DNA of 64,000 nucleotides from Marinomonas pollencensis. Lineage in GTDB: Bacteria > Pseudomonadota > Gammaproteobacteria > Pseudomonadales > Marinomonadaceae. The stretch covers positions 275,317 to 339,316 of the forward strand of contig NZ_QUNG01000005.1 of NCBI RefSeq assembly GCF_003387375.1. Direction: 5' to 3'. The position numbers were made by a program, and so were the translations under genes. Below the pieces are notes generated by a model. The model was not told the DNA's origin. It made no database searches and was given only the letters and a program-made list of their open reading frames with translations. This document shows, in pieces, positions 11,433 to 21,200 of this stretch (positions are counted from its first letter, which is position 1; every line of letters begins with the position of its first letter).

Positions 11433-12055
11433 GCAAGTGCTTTTTTGATTGCCGCTAACATGCTTGTATGATCTTGGTAGTCTAGCGGAATAGGGGTCAA
11501 ATGGTCCCCGAGTATCAGGGCCAGAGAAGGAAATGAATTTAACCCCAAGTGACGAGCTTGGTTGATTTCTTGCTCTAGTAAGCCTTCTTTTTTCACATGC
11601 GCCATGGCTTTTTCAAAACCTTCAGGCTTTAAGCCAATGTGTTCCGCACACGCGGTGAGTGTGCTGAGGTCTGATGGGTTTTGCGCCTGCAGGTAATAAG
11701 CTTCTTGGATCGCATGATACATCTCATCTTCAAGGTCTGAATCTCGCGCCACCATACAAGCTCGACAAGCAGGGTAAGTCGAACGGCGAGGCTGAGTATT
11801 ACGCCAAAAATCAAAATTAAACTCAGTACCAAGCGCAGCATTAATATGCTGCCAAGTGCCCTCTAGTTTTGCTTTCATCTCGTCTGCCATAGGCACATCA
11901 GAATCCGCGGCCAAGCCTCCTAATAAAGGTTGAATGGTGAGCTGCTTAGTATCGATTAAAGGCTGTAAGCTTTTTTGCAGTGCGGTCCAAGTAGGGCGAA
12001 ATCCCCAACACCAACTGCACATAGGGTCATAACAGTAAATTAGCGTGGCTGTCAT
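11429..12055 (-). CDS. DsbA-family thiol-disulfide protein
   Basis: Thioredoxin-fold protein of the DsbA/FrnE-like group (the cytosolic COG3531-like set). The CxxC motif lies almost at the N terminus in YCYDPMCSWCWGFRP, followed by an inserted helical domain and a cis-Pro region (LGLNSFPSLALILG). There is no signal peptide, so it is probably cytoplasmic. The reading frame is open to 12070; I prefer the ATG at 12055, just before the first strand. The 3' end overlaps the last codon of the convergent regulator gene by 4 bases. Confidence 0.8.
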   Translation of the reverse strand: MTATLIYCYDPMCSWCWGFRPTWTALQKSLQPLIDTKQLTIQPLLGGLAADSDVPMADEMKAKLEGTWQHINAALGTEFNFDFWRNTQPRRSTYPACRACMVARDSDLEDEMYHAIQEAYYLQAQNPSDLSTLTACAEHIGLKPEGFEKAMAHVKKEGLLEQEINQARHLGLNSFPSLALILGDHLTPIPLDYQDHTSMLAAIKKALA

Positions 12056-12161
12056 AGGTGATTCCATCAAAAGATAAATTAAAGAAAGCCTTCAAGGCTA
12101 ACAGCCTGACTCACGACTGAACAGTACTTTGTTGTGATTTTTAGCGGTGAATAGCCATAAA

Positions 12162-12196
12162 AAATGGCCACCTTAAACTCATTAAGGTGGCCATTT
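12162..12196 (-). terminator. Terminator after the aminotransferase gene
   Basis: A perfect 15-bp stem (left arm 12162-12176, right arm 12182-12196) with a 5-base loop. Read on the - strand it is followed by a run of T, so it terminates the aminotransferase transcript; it may also act for the DsbA-like side. Confidence 0.9.
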
Positions 12197-12236
12197 AAAG
12201 GTGTGTATTTTGTTTCCTATACGGCGAAACGAAATG

Positions 12237-13433
12237 CTAGCCTTTTAGAACCGTGGCGATGGCATCACACAAAGGTTCCATGTTCTCATGGGTCATGCCG
12301 GCGACGTTAATACGGCCAGAACCGACAATATAGATACCAAAGTCTTTGCGTAGCTGAGCGACTTGATCTGGGGTTAAACCAGAAAAAGAGAACATACCGC
12401 GTTGTTTAGAGATGAATGAAAAGTCCTGTGTCACGCCTTTAGTGCGTAGCGTATTAACAAACAAACTGCGCATCTCATGGATACGGGTTCGCATACTTTT
12501 CAGTTCCATTTCCCACAAGCTGCGTAGCTCTTTGCTGTTTAGGATCTCTGCCACAATAGCCGAACCATGGGAAGGTGGGTTCGAATAGTTGGTTCGAATA
12601 CAGCGTTTTACTTGAGTGAAGGCTGCTTCGGTTTGTTCTGCTGTTTCGCAGACAATCGTCAATGCACCCACGCGCTCATTATATAGGCCAAAATTCTTCG
12701 AGAAAGAGTTTGCAATCAGCATCTCTGGAACGTGCTCCAGGAAGGTGCGCAAGCCTTTCGCATCTTCTTCGATTCCTTCACCAAAGCCTTGGTAAGCAAA
12801 GTCAAACAGAGGTAAGAAGCCTTGTTTGCTGCACAGCTTGGCTAATTGATACCACTGCTCAGGTGTTGGGTCTATGCCTGTTGGGTTATGGCAGCAGCCA
12901 TGGAACAAAACTACGTCGCCCGCTGGTACTTGAGAAAGGCTAGCCAGTAGCGCTTCGAAATCTAAGCCTTTGGTATTCGCGTCGTAATACGCGTAGCTGC
13001 CTACTTCTAGACCCACAGATTGGAAAACTGCTTGGTGGTTCGCCCAGGTTGGGTTACTGACCCACATGGTTGCTTCAGGCAAATGTTTTTTAATGAATTC
13101 TGCCGCGATACGCAGTGCACCAGTACCGCCAGGTGTATGGGCCGTCTGTGCAAGTTGTTTGGTGATGATGTTGTGGTCTTCACCAAATAAAAGTGTTTGT
13201 ACCGCTTGTCGATAGGCTGGTGCGCCTTCGATGCTTAAGTAGCTCTTTGTTAATTCTTGATTTAACAGGCGTTCTTCTGCTTGTTTTACAGATTTTAGTA
13301 TCGGCGTGGCGCCTTGCTCGTCCTTGTATACACCCACACCTAAATTAATTTTATTAGGATTTAGATCGTTGCGAAAAGCGTCATTCAGACCAAGAATAGG
13401 GTCTGCAGGAGCAGCTTGGATATGTTCAAACAT
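12237..13433 (-). CDS. Aspartate/aromatic amino acid aminotransferase
   Basis: PLP-dependent transaminase of the AspC/TyrB subgroup (class Ia), exchanging amino groups between aspartate or aromatic amino acids and 2-oxoglutarate. The 398-residue length fits. Signatures: [14 protein letters not shown] near the start, [13 protein letters not shown] for cofactor and carboxylate contacts, the Schiff-base lysine in [14 protein letters not shown], and the C-terminal Arg region RINVAG. AspC versus TyrB cannot be decided by eye, so I give no symbol. It is a single-gene unit with its own terminator. Confidence 0.92.
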   Translation of the reverse strand: MFEHIQAAPADPILGLNDAFRNDLNPNKINLGVGVYKDEQGATPILKSVKQAEERLLNQELTKSYLSIEGAPAYRQAVQTLLFGEDHNIITKQLAQTAHTPGGTGALRIAAEFIKKHLPEATMWVSNPTWANHQAVFQSVGLEVGSYAYYDANTKGLDFEALLASLSQVPAGDVVLFHGCCHNPTGIDPTPEQWYQLAKLCSKQGFLPLFDFAYQGFGEGIEEDAKGLRTFLEHVPEMLIANSFSKNFGLYNERVGALTIVCETAEQTEAAFTQVKRCIRTNYSNPPSHGSAIVAEILNSKELRSLWEMELKSMRTRIHEMRSLFVNTLRTKGVTQDFSFISKQRGMFSFSGLTPDQVAQLRKDFGIYIVGSGRINVAGMTHENMEPLCDAIATVLKG

Positions 13434-13735
13434 GGTGACTCCCCAAAAGGGTTATTTGCTGTTTTTATTATCGGTTAAAAGATCAGAAATCAGGGCGTAT
13501 GGTACTCCAACACGGAGATAACCGCTATAAAAAGGGAGCAAAGAAGGAAGAATTACGAGGTGTTTTATGTTGCTTTATATCAATAGTTAGTGAATTTTTG
13601 TGTACAAAAAGCACTTACCAAGCAAAAGTGTTGGCGATAAAAAGACGATCACTGGTGAAAAGCTCAGCGCGTCTGAGCAGCAGGCGAGTGTCTGCTGCTT
13701 AATTGATTACTCTATGGTGAGGCAATAAAAAGTGC
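13434..13735. other. Intergenic region upstream of the aminotransferase
   Basis: About 300 bases without a supportable gene. It should hold the promoter for the leftward aminotransferase gene. An 8-bp hairpin (13676-13683 with 13692-13699, AGCAGCAG/CTGCTGCT) lies downstream of the small gene at 13736 on the - strand but has no T run. Confidence 0.5.
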
Positions 13736-13930
13736 TTATTCGTCCCAACCATCAGAAATAGCTTGGTGTAAGCGTTTTTCTTCTATGTATTTTTCAATGG
13801 CACGTCGTGCTTTGAGCATACGTACACTGTCTTCCTTTTGATTACGTTCACTTTTTTCCTTCTCTAAACTAATAGAGGCGTGAAGGATGTCAGTTTTTAC
13901 TTCAGTCAAAGTTTCAGAAATATGGTTCAT
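13736..13930 (-). CDS. Small charged protein, PA3496-like
   Basis: A 64-residue, highly charged, probably helical protein. Its C-terminal half reads ARRAIEKYIEEKRLHQAI, which resembles the conserved core RRxIEDYLEExxL of the small PA3496 family of pseudomonads and relatives. That link is from memory of the motif and unverified. It stands alone, divergent from uvrD. No function can be assigned from sequence. Confidence 0.6.
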   Translation of the reverse strand: MNHISETLTEVKTDILHASISLEKEKSERNQKEDSVRMLKARRAIEKYIEEKRLHQAISDGWDE

Positions 13931-14114
13931 CGCTATACCCTTTGGCTAATTCGATGACACTGAAATGCACAGATCACTGTCATCGACTGTTGAAAAAAGT
14001 CAAAATAGACAGACAACTCGTTTTCAAGCTTATAAAAAACTCAAATCGATCAAAAATCAACCTATTTTTGCGTTTTTTTATGACAAACATATTAAATAAT
14101 TACGGCGGAATGTG

Positions 14115-16328
14115 ATGGACGTTTCTTTTATCCTCGACTCGTTAAATGATAAACAGCGTGATGCGGTGGCCGCACCACTGCAAAATAGCTTAGTGCTAGC
14201 GGGGGCAGGATCCGGTAAAACTCGCGTATTGGTACATCGCATTGCGTGGCTAATGCATGCTTATGAATTGTCGCCATATAGCCTGATGGCAGTGACCTTT
14301 ACCAATAAAGCTGCGCGCGAAATGCAAGGGCGTATCGAAGAGCTAGTGGGGGTGCCACCACAAGGGATGTGGGTGGGAACTTTCCATGGTTTAGCCCATC
14401 GTTTGTTACGCGCTCATTGGCGTGATGCTGGTTTGAAAGAAAACTTCCAGATCATGGACAGTGATGATCAACTGAGATTAGTGAAACGTATCATGAAGTC
14501 GATGAATATTGACGATACCCGCTGGCCGCCCAAGCAAGTGTGTTGGTTTATCAACGCACAAAAAGACGAAGGTCGACGTGCTGCTCATGTACCAGACAGT
14601 CACGACCCTTTCTCCAAGGGCATGCGTGAGCTTTACTATCATTATGAAGAGGCTTGTGAAAATGCGGGCTTGCTGGACTTTGGTGAGCTGTTGTTACGTG
14701 CCCATGAGTTAATGCTGACCAATCCACCTTTACTTCGTCACTACCAAGAGCGTTTTCGTCATGTGCTGGTGGATGAGTTTCAAGACACCAACACCATTCA
14801 ATATGCTTGGCTGAGAGTCATGGTTGGTGATCAAGGTACTATTACAGCAGTGGGTGATGATGACCAATCGATCTACGGCTGGCGTGGTGCGAAAATTGAG
14901 AATATCCAAAACTTCACTAAGCATTTCAAAGATGTACAAACCATTCGTCTGGAGCAAAACTATCGCTCTACGGGCCACATTCTGAATGCCGCCAATGGCT
15001 TGATCAAAAACAACGACGATCGTCTCGGCAAAGAGCTTTGGACGGAAAGTGGCGAAGGGGATCCGATTTCACTGTATGCCGGATTCAATGAACAAGACGA
15101 AGCACGCTTTATCCTTGGCATCATTAAGCAATGGCGTGATAAAGGCACGTCGCTAAGCGATATGGCCATTTTATATCGCTCTAACGCCCAGTCTCGAGTG
15201 CTGGAAGAATGTTTGGTGCGCGAACAGATTGCCTATCGTATTTACGGTGGTCATCGCTTCTATGATCGCTTAGAAATCAAAAACGCTTTGGCTTATGCAC
15301 GCTTAGCGCTTGATCCAAATGACGATGGTGCCATGGAACGTGTGGTTAATGTGCCGCCTCGTGGCATTGGTGAGCGCAGTATAGGCACCTTGAGAGAAAT
15401 GGCTCGTGATGAAGGCTGCTCTATGTGGCGAGCCGCGCAAATAATTGTCGAGAAGAGCTTGATGCCCGCTCGTGCAACCAACGCGATCAAGTCTTTCTTA
15501 CATTTGATTGAAGGCTTAAATACCACGGTTCAGCAACCAGACCTCAATTTAAACGACATCTTCGAACAAATTATCGAAGAAGCGGGCCTAATTCCCTTCC
15601 ATGAAAAAGAGAAAGGTGAGAAGGGCGAAGCGCGCATTGAAAACTTGAAAGAGTTAGTTGGTGCTGCAGGCGGCTTTAGCTGGAGCGACGAAGACGAAGA
15701 GTTTAGCTCACCGTTAATGGCCTTTTTGGACAAAGCGGTATTAGATGCGGGTGAAGCGCAAGCGGATGAATACCAAGAAGCGGTGCAGCTGATGACATTG
15801 CATTCAGCGAAGGGGTTGGAGTTCCCTCTGGTGTTCTTGACTGGGGTGGAAGAAAACCTCTTCCCGAGCAAGATGTCCTTTGAGGAACCGGGCCGTCTAG
15901 AAGAAGAGCGCCGTCTTTGTTATGTGGGCATCACCCGTGCGATGGAAAAACTCTATATCACCTATGCGGAATCTCGCCGTTTGTTTGGTAGCGAGTCGTT
16001 CAATAGCCCATCGCGCTTTATCAAAGAAATTCCAGTAGAGTGTTTAGAAGAAGTGCGTCTGCGTTCGCAAGTGAGCCGACCTGTGTCCATGCAACGCCCA
16101 GATTACCAAACGGAGAAAAATCGCCTGCAAAACAGTACGGTGCTGAACAATTTTAAAGCGCCAGAGGTAAACGTCAGTATGGGCGATAGAGTAAGACACC
16201 CGGTGTTTGGGGAAGGCTTGGTCATCAACTACGAAGGCCAAGGCCCACAGGCTCGTGTGCAAGTGAACTTCGACGATGAAGGCTCTAAATGGCTGGTGTT
16301 GTCATTTGCTAAACTGGAAGTATTGTAG
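14115..16328 (+). CDS. uvrD: DNA helicase II UvrD
   Basis: Superfamily 1A 3'-to-5' helicase of nucleotide excision and mismatch repair. The protein (about 737 residues) starts MDVSFILDSLNDKQRDAVAA and has the Walker A GAGSGKTR, motif Ia VTFTNKAAREM, motif II VDEFQDTN, motif III AVGDDDQSIYGWRGA, motif IV QNYRS, and the C-terminal tail ending in a Tudor-like VRHPVFGEGLVINYEG. ATG at 14115 has GGCGGA at good spacing; a GTG one codon earlier is less likely. No LexA-type box was visible upstream. Confidence 0.96.
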   Translation: MDVSFILDSLNDKQRDAVAAPLQNSLVLAGAGSGKTRVLVHRIAWLMHAYELSPYSLMAVTFTNKAAREMQGRIEELVGVPPQGMWVGTFHGLAHRLLRAHWRDAGLKENFQIMDSDDQLRLVKRIMKSMNIDDTRWPPKQVCWFINAQKDEGRRAAHVPDSHDPFSKGMRELYYHYEEACENAGLLDFGELLLRAHELMLTNPPLLRHYQERFRHVLVDEFQDTNTIQYAWLRVMVGDQGTITAVGDDDQSIYGWRGAKIENIQNFTKHFKDVQTIRLEQNYRSTGHILNAANGLIKNNDDRLGKELWTESGEGDPISLYAGFNEQDEARFILGIIKQWRDKGTSLSDMAILYRSNAQSRVLEECLVREQIAYRIYGGHRFYDRLEIKNALAYARLALDPNDDGAMERVVNVPPRGIGERSIGTLREMARDEGCSMWRAAQIIVEKSLMPARATNAIKSFLHLIEGLNTTVQQPDLNLNDIFEQIIEEAGLIPFHEKEKGEKGEARIENLKELVGAAGGFSWSDEDEEFSSPLMAFLDKAVLDAGEAQADEYQEAVQLMTLHSAKGLEFPLVFLTGVEENLFPSKMSFEEPGRLEEERRLCYVGITRAMEKLYITYAESRRLFGSESFNSPSRFIKEIPVECLEEVRLRSQVSRPVSMQRPDYQTEKNRLQNSTVLNNFKAPEVNVSMGDRVRHPVFGEGLVINYEGQGPQARVQVNFDDEGSKWLVLSFAKLEVL

Positions 16329-16368
16329 CCGTAGACTGTTGATAAAATAATAAACAAAGGAGAGTGCT

Positions 16369-17430
16369 ATGACCATTAGGGTCGGGCTGGTTGGCTTTGG
16401 TTTATCAGGACGTGTGTTTCACGCACCGTTTGTGATCAATGATCCTGATATGGAGATGATGTATGTATGCAGCTCCAAAGTTGATGAGGTAAAAACCGTG
16501 CTGCCGGATGTAACGGTGGTGTCGACGGCAGAGGCGATTTTTAGTGCCTCAGATGTGGATTTAGTGGTGATTACGACCCCTAATGAGTTGCACTTTACGC
16601 AAGCCAAACAGGCATTAGAAAGTGGTAAGCATGTGTTGCTTGAAAAGCCTTCGGTGACGAGTGTCTGCCAAATAGAGTCATTGTGTGCTTTAGCTCAACA
16701 GCAAGGCTTAATATTTTGTGTCTATCAAAATCGCCGCTTTGATGGAGACCTGCTGCGCTTGAAAGCCCTCATTGATGGCGCAGAACTGGGTGAATTAAAG
16801 CATCTAGATTCTCGATTTGATCGTTTTCGACCACTTGCTCAAGCTCGCTGGCGCGAAGAACCTGGTGTCGGAACCGGTATCTTTTGGGATCTTGCCCCGC
16901 ATTTGCTTGACCAAATACTGTTTCTTTTTGGGCCCCCGAAGTGGCTGCATGCGAGCATTGATAGCTTAAGAGAAGGCAGCCAGACCCACGATTGGTTCGA
17001 ACTGGAGCTGGGTTATGATGGCCAGCGAATTCGCCTAGCATCAACGCCGTTTGAAGCAGGAGAGATGCGTCGTTTTAATGCGCGATTTACCCAAGGTAGT
17101 TGGCAATGTGTGGGCTTAGACCCTCAAGAAGAAGCATTACGCGCTGGACAAATGCCATGGCAGTCTGAATTCCCCTCACAGGCCGCACAGCAGCGAAATA
17201 CCCGTTTTGTTGCCCACACTCAAAATGACATAGAAACCTTCCAAGAGCCTGCCACACAGGGCGACTACGCGGCTTTTTATCGTCAGCTTGGCAATGCCAT
17301 TATCGGCAAAGGTAAGGCTCCAGTGCCGATGGCGCAGGCTTGCCAACTAATCTATGGCTTATGCCTAGCAGAGCAATCCGCAGAAACCGGCCAACGAGTC
17401 GCCTGGGATTACACTCCAAAGTTAGCTTGA
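16369..17430 (+). CDS. Gfo/Idh/MocA-family oxidoreductase
   Basis: NAD(P)-dependent oxidoreductase, probably acting on a sugar or polyol derivative. The N-terminal Rossmann domain starts VGLVGFGLSGRVFHAPFV and contains LLEKPSVTS, the family's EKP loop; the C-terminal half is the alpha/beta substrate domain with QNRRFDGDLLRLK and GTGIFWDLAPHLLDQ. The 353-residue length fits, and the start pattern recalls E. coli YdgJ. AAAGGAGAG precedes ATG. It lies 40 bases after uvrD and may share its transcript. Substrate unknown. Confidence 0.87.
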   Translation: MTIRVGLVGFGLSGRVFHAPFVINDPDMEMMYVCSSKVDEVKTVLPDVTVVSTAEAIFSASDVDLVVITTPNELHFTQAKQALESGKHVLLEKPSVTSVCQIESLCALAQQQGLIFCVYQNRRFDGDLLRLKALIDGAELGELKHLDSRFDRFRPLAQARWREEPGVGTGIFWDLAPHLLDQILFLFGPPKWLHASIDSLREGSQTHDWFELELGYDGQRIRLASTPFEAGEMRRFNARFTQGSWQCVGLDPQEEALRAGQMPWQSEFPSQAAQQRNTRFVAHTQNDIETFQEPATQGDYAAFYRQLGNAIIGKGKAPVPMAQACQLIYGLCLAEQSAETGQRVAWDYTPKLA

Positions 17431-17451
17431 TACTTTTTTAAAGACAAAAAA

Positions 17452-17476
17452 AACCCTCTTTGAAGCAAAGAGGGTT
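17452..17476 (-). terminator. Terminator, distal hairpin after the put genes
   Basis: Perfect 11-bp stem with a 3-base loop (AACCCTCTTTG against CAAAGAGGGTT). On the - strand it is followed by T8. It probably also ends the convergent oxidoreductase gene. Confidence 0.9.
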
Positions 17477-17483
17477 AAATTTG

Positions 17484-17508
17484 TTCAATAGGGAGGGTCT
17501 CTATTGAA
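17484..17508. other. Middle hairpin of a three-hairpin tail
   Basis: Inverted repeat TTCAATAG/CTATTGAA with a 9-base internal segment, lying between two terminator-like hairpins downstream of the PutA tail gene. It has no clear T run of its own. Confidence 0.5.
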
Positions 17509-17518
17509 TAAAAAACTA

Positions 17519-17542
17519 ACTCAGAGACCTGCGTCTCTGAGT
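17519..17542 (-). terminator. Terminator, proximal hairpin after the PutA tail gene
   Basis: Perfect 10-bp stem ACTCAGAGAC/GTCTCTGAGT with a 4-base loop, only 8 bases past the stop codon at 17551. On the - strand it is followed shortly by T6. With the hairpins at 17484 and 17452 it forms a tandem set. Confidence 0.8.
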
Positions 17543-17550
17543 CTGCTGCA

Positions 17551-18234
17551 TTACTCGTCTAAACTACCAAGCTCAAGCAAGGTGGCGTTACCGCCGATTG
17601 CTGTGGTGTTGATAGAGATAGCGCGCTCTGTTACGAAGCGCAAAATGTAATGCGGTGCTGCAATAGTGGTTAAGTTCTGGCTGTCATTTTCAATGACTAG
17701 CTGACAGATCAAGCCGCTTTTTGCTGCTAAGCGTTGGTTCAATACTTGTGCCGCTGCATCATCACAAAGGATGGCAATGCCTGCTAGATTGTTTGCTTCA
17801 ACAATCGAATCTAAAGCAGACTCAGCGATGTTTTGGATCACACCTTCAGGAACAGATGTCGCAATCTTATCCATGATTTCCTGACCTTTTAGGCCAACGG
17901 TGATAACCGGGTTACCAGCGATTAAAGCGGCGAATACTTGGCCAACTAAACCAACAGTTGCGGCGTCACTTTCGTCATTTGAAAGACAAAGGAAAGCACC
18001 ACGACCTTGGGTAGAAAGCTCGTTGTTTTCTCCTGTCGGCCCTTCCATTGTTAATGTGTCAGCAATCTCTTGCTGAGCGTTGGCGATTTGCCAAACAGCC
18101 ATTTTACGTTGTGCTTCAGGGAATAGGGTAAGGGTGCGAGCTAATAGCTCGTCACGACCTTGAACACCTAGAGAATCCCACGCTTCAAATACTTTGTCTG
18201 CTACTTGAATTTGAACAGGTTGTACGATTGTCAT
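17551..18234 (-). CDS. Stand-alone PutA C-terminal tail domain protein
   Basis: A 227-residue protein that matches by eye the C-terminal tail (ALDH-superfamily-like) domain of long PutA enzymes, but is encoded as its own gene. The tell-tale parts are EGPTGENNEL followed by a RGAFLCLS strand, LVGQVFAALIAGNPVITVG, and the end INTTAIGGNATLLELG, which corresponds to the very C terminus of long PutAs. It has its own ATG at 18234 and a strong AGAGGAG site, and starts 23 bases after the putA stop, so this is not a frameshift. In long PutAs this domain lies over the P5C dehydrogenase active site and is needed for that activity; here it would have to act in trans (inference). Confidence 0.8.
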   Translation of the reverse strand: MTIVQPVQIQVADKVFEAWDSLGVQGRDELLARTLTLFPEAQRKMAVWQIANAQQEIADTLTMEGPTGENNELSTQGRGAFLCLSNDESDAATVGLVGQVFAALIAGNPVITVGLKGQEIMDKIATSVPEGVIQNIAESALDSIVEANNLAGIAILCDDAAAQVLNQRLAAKSGLICQLVIENDSQNLTTIAAPHYILRFVTERAISINTTAIGGNATLLELGSLDE

Positions 18235-18257
18235 TGCCTTGTCTCCTCTGCTCGCCT

Positions 18258-21200
18258 TTAAAGTTGCTTTTCAATAGCGAAGCGCTGTAGATAATGTGGA
18301 CCGCCCGCTTTAGGGCCTGTGCCGGATAAACCTTGGCCACCGAATGGCTGAACACCAACAACGGCACCTACTTGGTCACGGTTAATGTACAGGTTACCAA
18401 CGCGAGCGCGGCGTGCGATACGGGCACAAGTCGTTTCATTACGGCTGTGAACACCCATGGTCAAACCGAACCCTGAGTTGTTGATCGTGTCGATGATCTT
18501 ATCTAGGTCTTTTGCTTTGTAGCGAACCACGTGCAAGATAGGACCGAATTTCTCATCTGTTAGCTGATCGATGCTGGCAATTTCGAACGCAGCAGGTGCC
18601 ACATAAGTGCCTTTATCTGCAAACGCTGGAAGCGCTGTTTCACCGATCAACTTGCCTTCTACCTTCATACGCTCAATGTGCTCAAGCAGCATAGTTTGGG
18701 CTTTTTTATCGATTACTGGGCCAACATCTGTGCTGTGTAGGTAAGGTAAGCCAACAGATTGTTCTTGCATCGCACCCTTAATCATTGGGATAACGCGATC
18801 TGCGATGTCTTCCTGAACAAACATAACACGAAGTGCAGAACAACGCTGACCAGCAGAAGCAAAGGCAGAACGAACTGCATCACGAACTACCTGCTCAGGA
18901 AGAGAAGTAGAGTCGATTAACATAGCATTCTGACCACCGGTTTCTGCAATAACAGGCACTGGTGCAACACCACGAGCCGCTAGTGTGCGGTTGATCAATT
19001 GAGCGGTACCAGTTGAGCCTGTGAAGGCCAAGCCAGCAATGCGCTTGTCGCTGGTGATTGGAGCACCGACTGTTGCGCCGTCACCTGGAAGCAGGTGAAG
19101 TACGTCAGTAGGAACACCCGCTTGGTGCATCATTTCAATGGCACGAACCGCGATTAAGCTCGTTTGTTCCGCTGGTTTCGCTACCACAGTGTTACCAACT
19201 ACTAGAGCGGCAACCACTTGACCAGAGAAGATCGCCAATGGGAAGTTCCATGGGCTGATACAAGTGAACACACCACGACCTGTCATTTGAACGCTTTGTT
19301 CCTGACCTAGGTAGTTAGTGAAGGTGTGAGGTGCGGCGAAGTTAGTACGAGCTTGTTGCGCGTAGTAACGGCAGAAATCCACGGCTTCACGAACTTCATC
19401 AATACTGTCTTGGATGGTTTTACCCGCTTCACGATGGCAAAGTGCGATCAATTCAGCGTAGTTTTCTTCCATTAGGTCAGCGGTTTTGTCTAGGCAATCC
19501 GCACGCTCAGATGCTGGACGTGAAGACCACGCAGGGTAAGCGGCTTCTGCTAGATCGATTGCTTTGGTTACGGTTGCTGCGTCCGCCCAGTCGATTTGAC
19601 CAGCGGTTTCGCTGTGATCGTATGGGCTAGTAACTGTATGAGTTTGACCCGTTTCAACTTTTTCGCCACCAACCAATGGGTAAGCACGCCATTGAGTGTC
19701 TTGTGTCATGAAGGCATCAATTTTGGCTTTAAAAGGGCCCCAATCAGATGCGATTTCGATGTTTGGACCAAATGAGTTTTTACGCTCTGCAAACATGTCG
19801 ATTGGCAACTTGATGTTTGGGTTCGCCAGAGATTTACGGCTTTCCAATGTCGTTACAGGGTGATCTACCAATTCAGATACTGGGCAACGAGCATCGATCA
19901 GGCGGTGAACGAAAGAGCTGTTCGCGCCGTTTTCAAGCAAGCGACGAACCAAGTAAGGTAGCAAGTCTTTGTGACTACCAACTGGTGCGTAGATACGAAC
20001 ACAAATGTCGTTGCCTTTGATTAGGCTGTTGTATAGCGCATCACCCATGCCGTGTAGGCGTTGGAATTCGTATTCTTGTGTGGTTGCACCTAGCTCTTGT
20101 GCCAAGCAGCTAATAGTCGCAATGGTGTGCGCATTGTGGCTGGCAAATTGAGGGAAGATGTTAGCACGAGTGTGTTCGCTCAATAGGAAGCGTGCACAGG
20201 CCAAGTAAGAGGTATCAGTGGCTTCTTTACGAGTGTAAACCGGGTAGCCATTAATGCCGCGTTGTTGGCAAAGTTTGATTTCTGAATCCCAGTAAGCACC
20301 TTTTACTAGACGCACTGGAATGCGGTCGCCTTGCTCTTTTGCTAGAGCCGCTAGCCAAGCGAGAACAGGCAATGCGCGTTTTGAGTAGGCCTGAATAACC
20401 AAACCGAACAAACCCCAACCTTGAACACTTTCGTCGCGGTAAAGTTTTTCGAACAGTTGTAGAGATAGTTCTAGGCGATCCGCTTCTTCTGCATCAATGG
20501 TGATGCCGACGTTCAAGGCGCGTGCTTTAGTGATTAGACCTTTTACGCTTTCGAACAGCTCTGTCATAACACGTTCTTCACTGCCCACTTCGTAGCGCGG
20601 GTGTAGTGCAGAAAGCTTGATAGAGATAGTCGGGCGGTAGCCTTTGGTGTAAGTATCACGGCCAACGGATTCAACCGCTTGCTCGTAAGATTTTAGGTAT
20701 TTGTCAGCGTCAGCTGCTGTTAGAGCCGCTTCACCTAGCATGTCGAAAGAGTAGGTGTAGCCTTTGTCGCGGTAGCTTTTACCACGTGACAATGCTTCTT
20801 CGATGCTGCGACCTAGGACAAATTGGTGTCCCATGATTTTCATCGCTTGGTTCATCGCTTTACGAATTACAGGCTCAGAAACACGGTTAACCATGCGGTT
20901 TACTAGGTTTGCTGGCGTGCCATCGTGTTTTTCATCCATAGTGACGATTTTGCCAGTAAGCAAAAGTCCCCAGGTAGAGGCATTAACAAAGAAAGAATCT
21001 GAGTTTTTAGCGTGAGAAGCCCAATCGGCAACACTTAAACGATCTTTGATGAAGGCATCTGCAGTGGCTTTATCTGGCACTCGCATTAGCGCTTCAGCTA
21101 GACACATCAGCAAGATGCCTTCTTTTGTATCTAGGCTGTATTCTAGCAACAAGGCGTCGATCATAGACATGCTGTCATCGTCTTTACGCACTTGTTCGAT

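Noticed and set aside
13931..14114. SOS (LexA) box upstream of uvrD
   Set aside because: CTGT occurs, but no CTGT-N8-ACAG arrangement is present.
18234..18258. Frameshift joining putA and the tail gene
   Set aside because: The tail gene has its own ATG and strong ribosome site, and putA ends in a normal TAA right after its natural P5CDH end.
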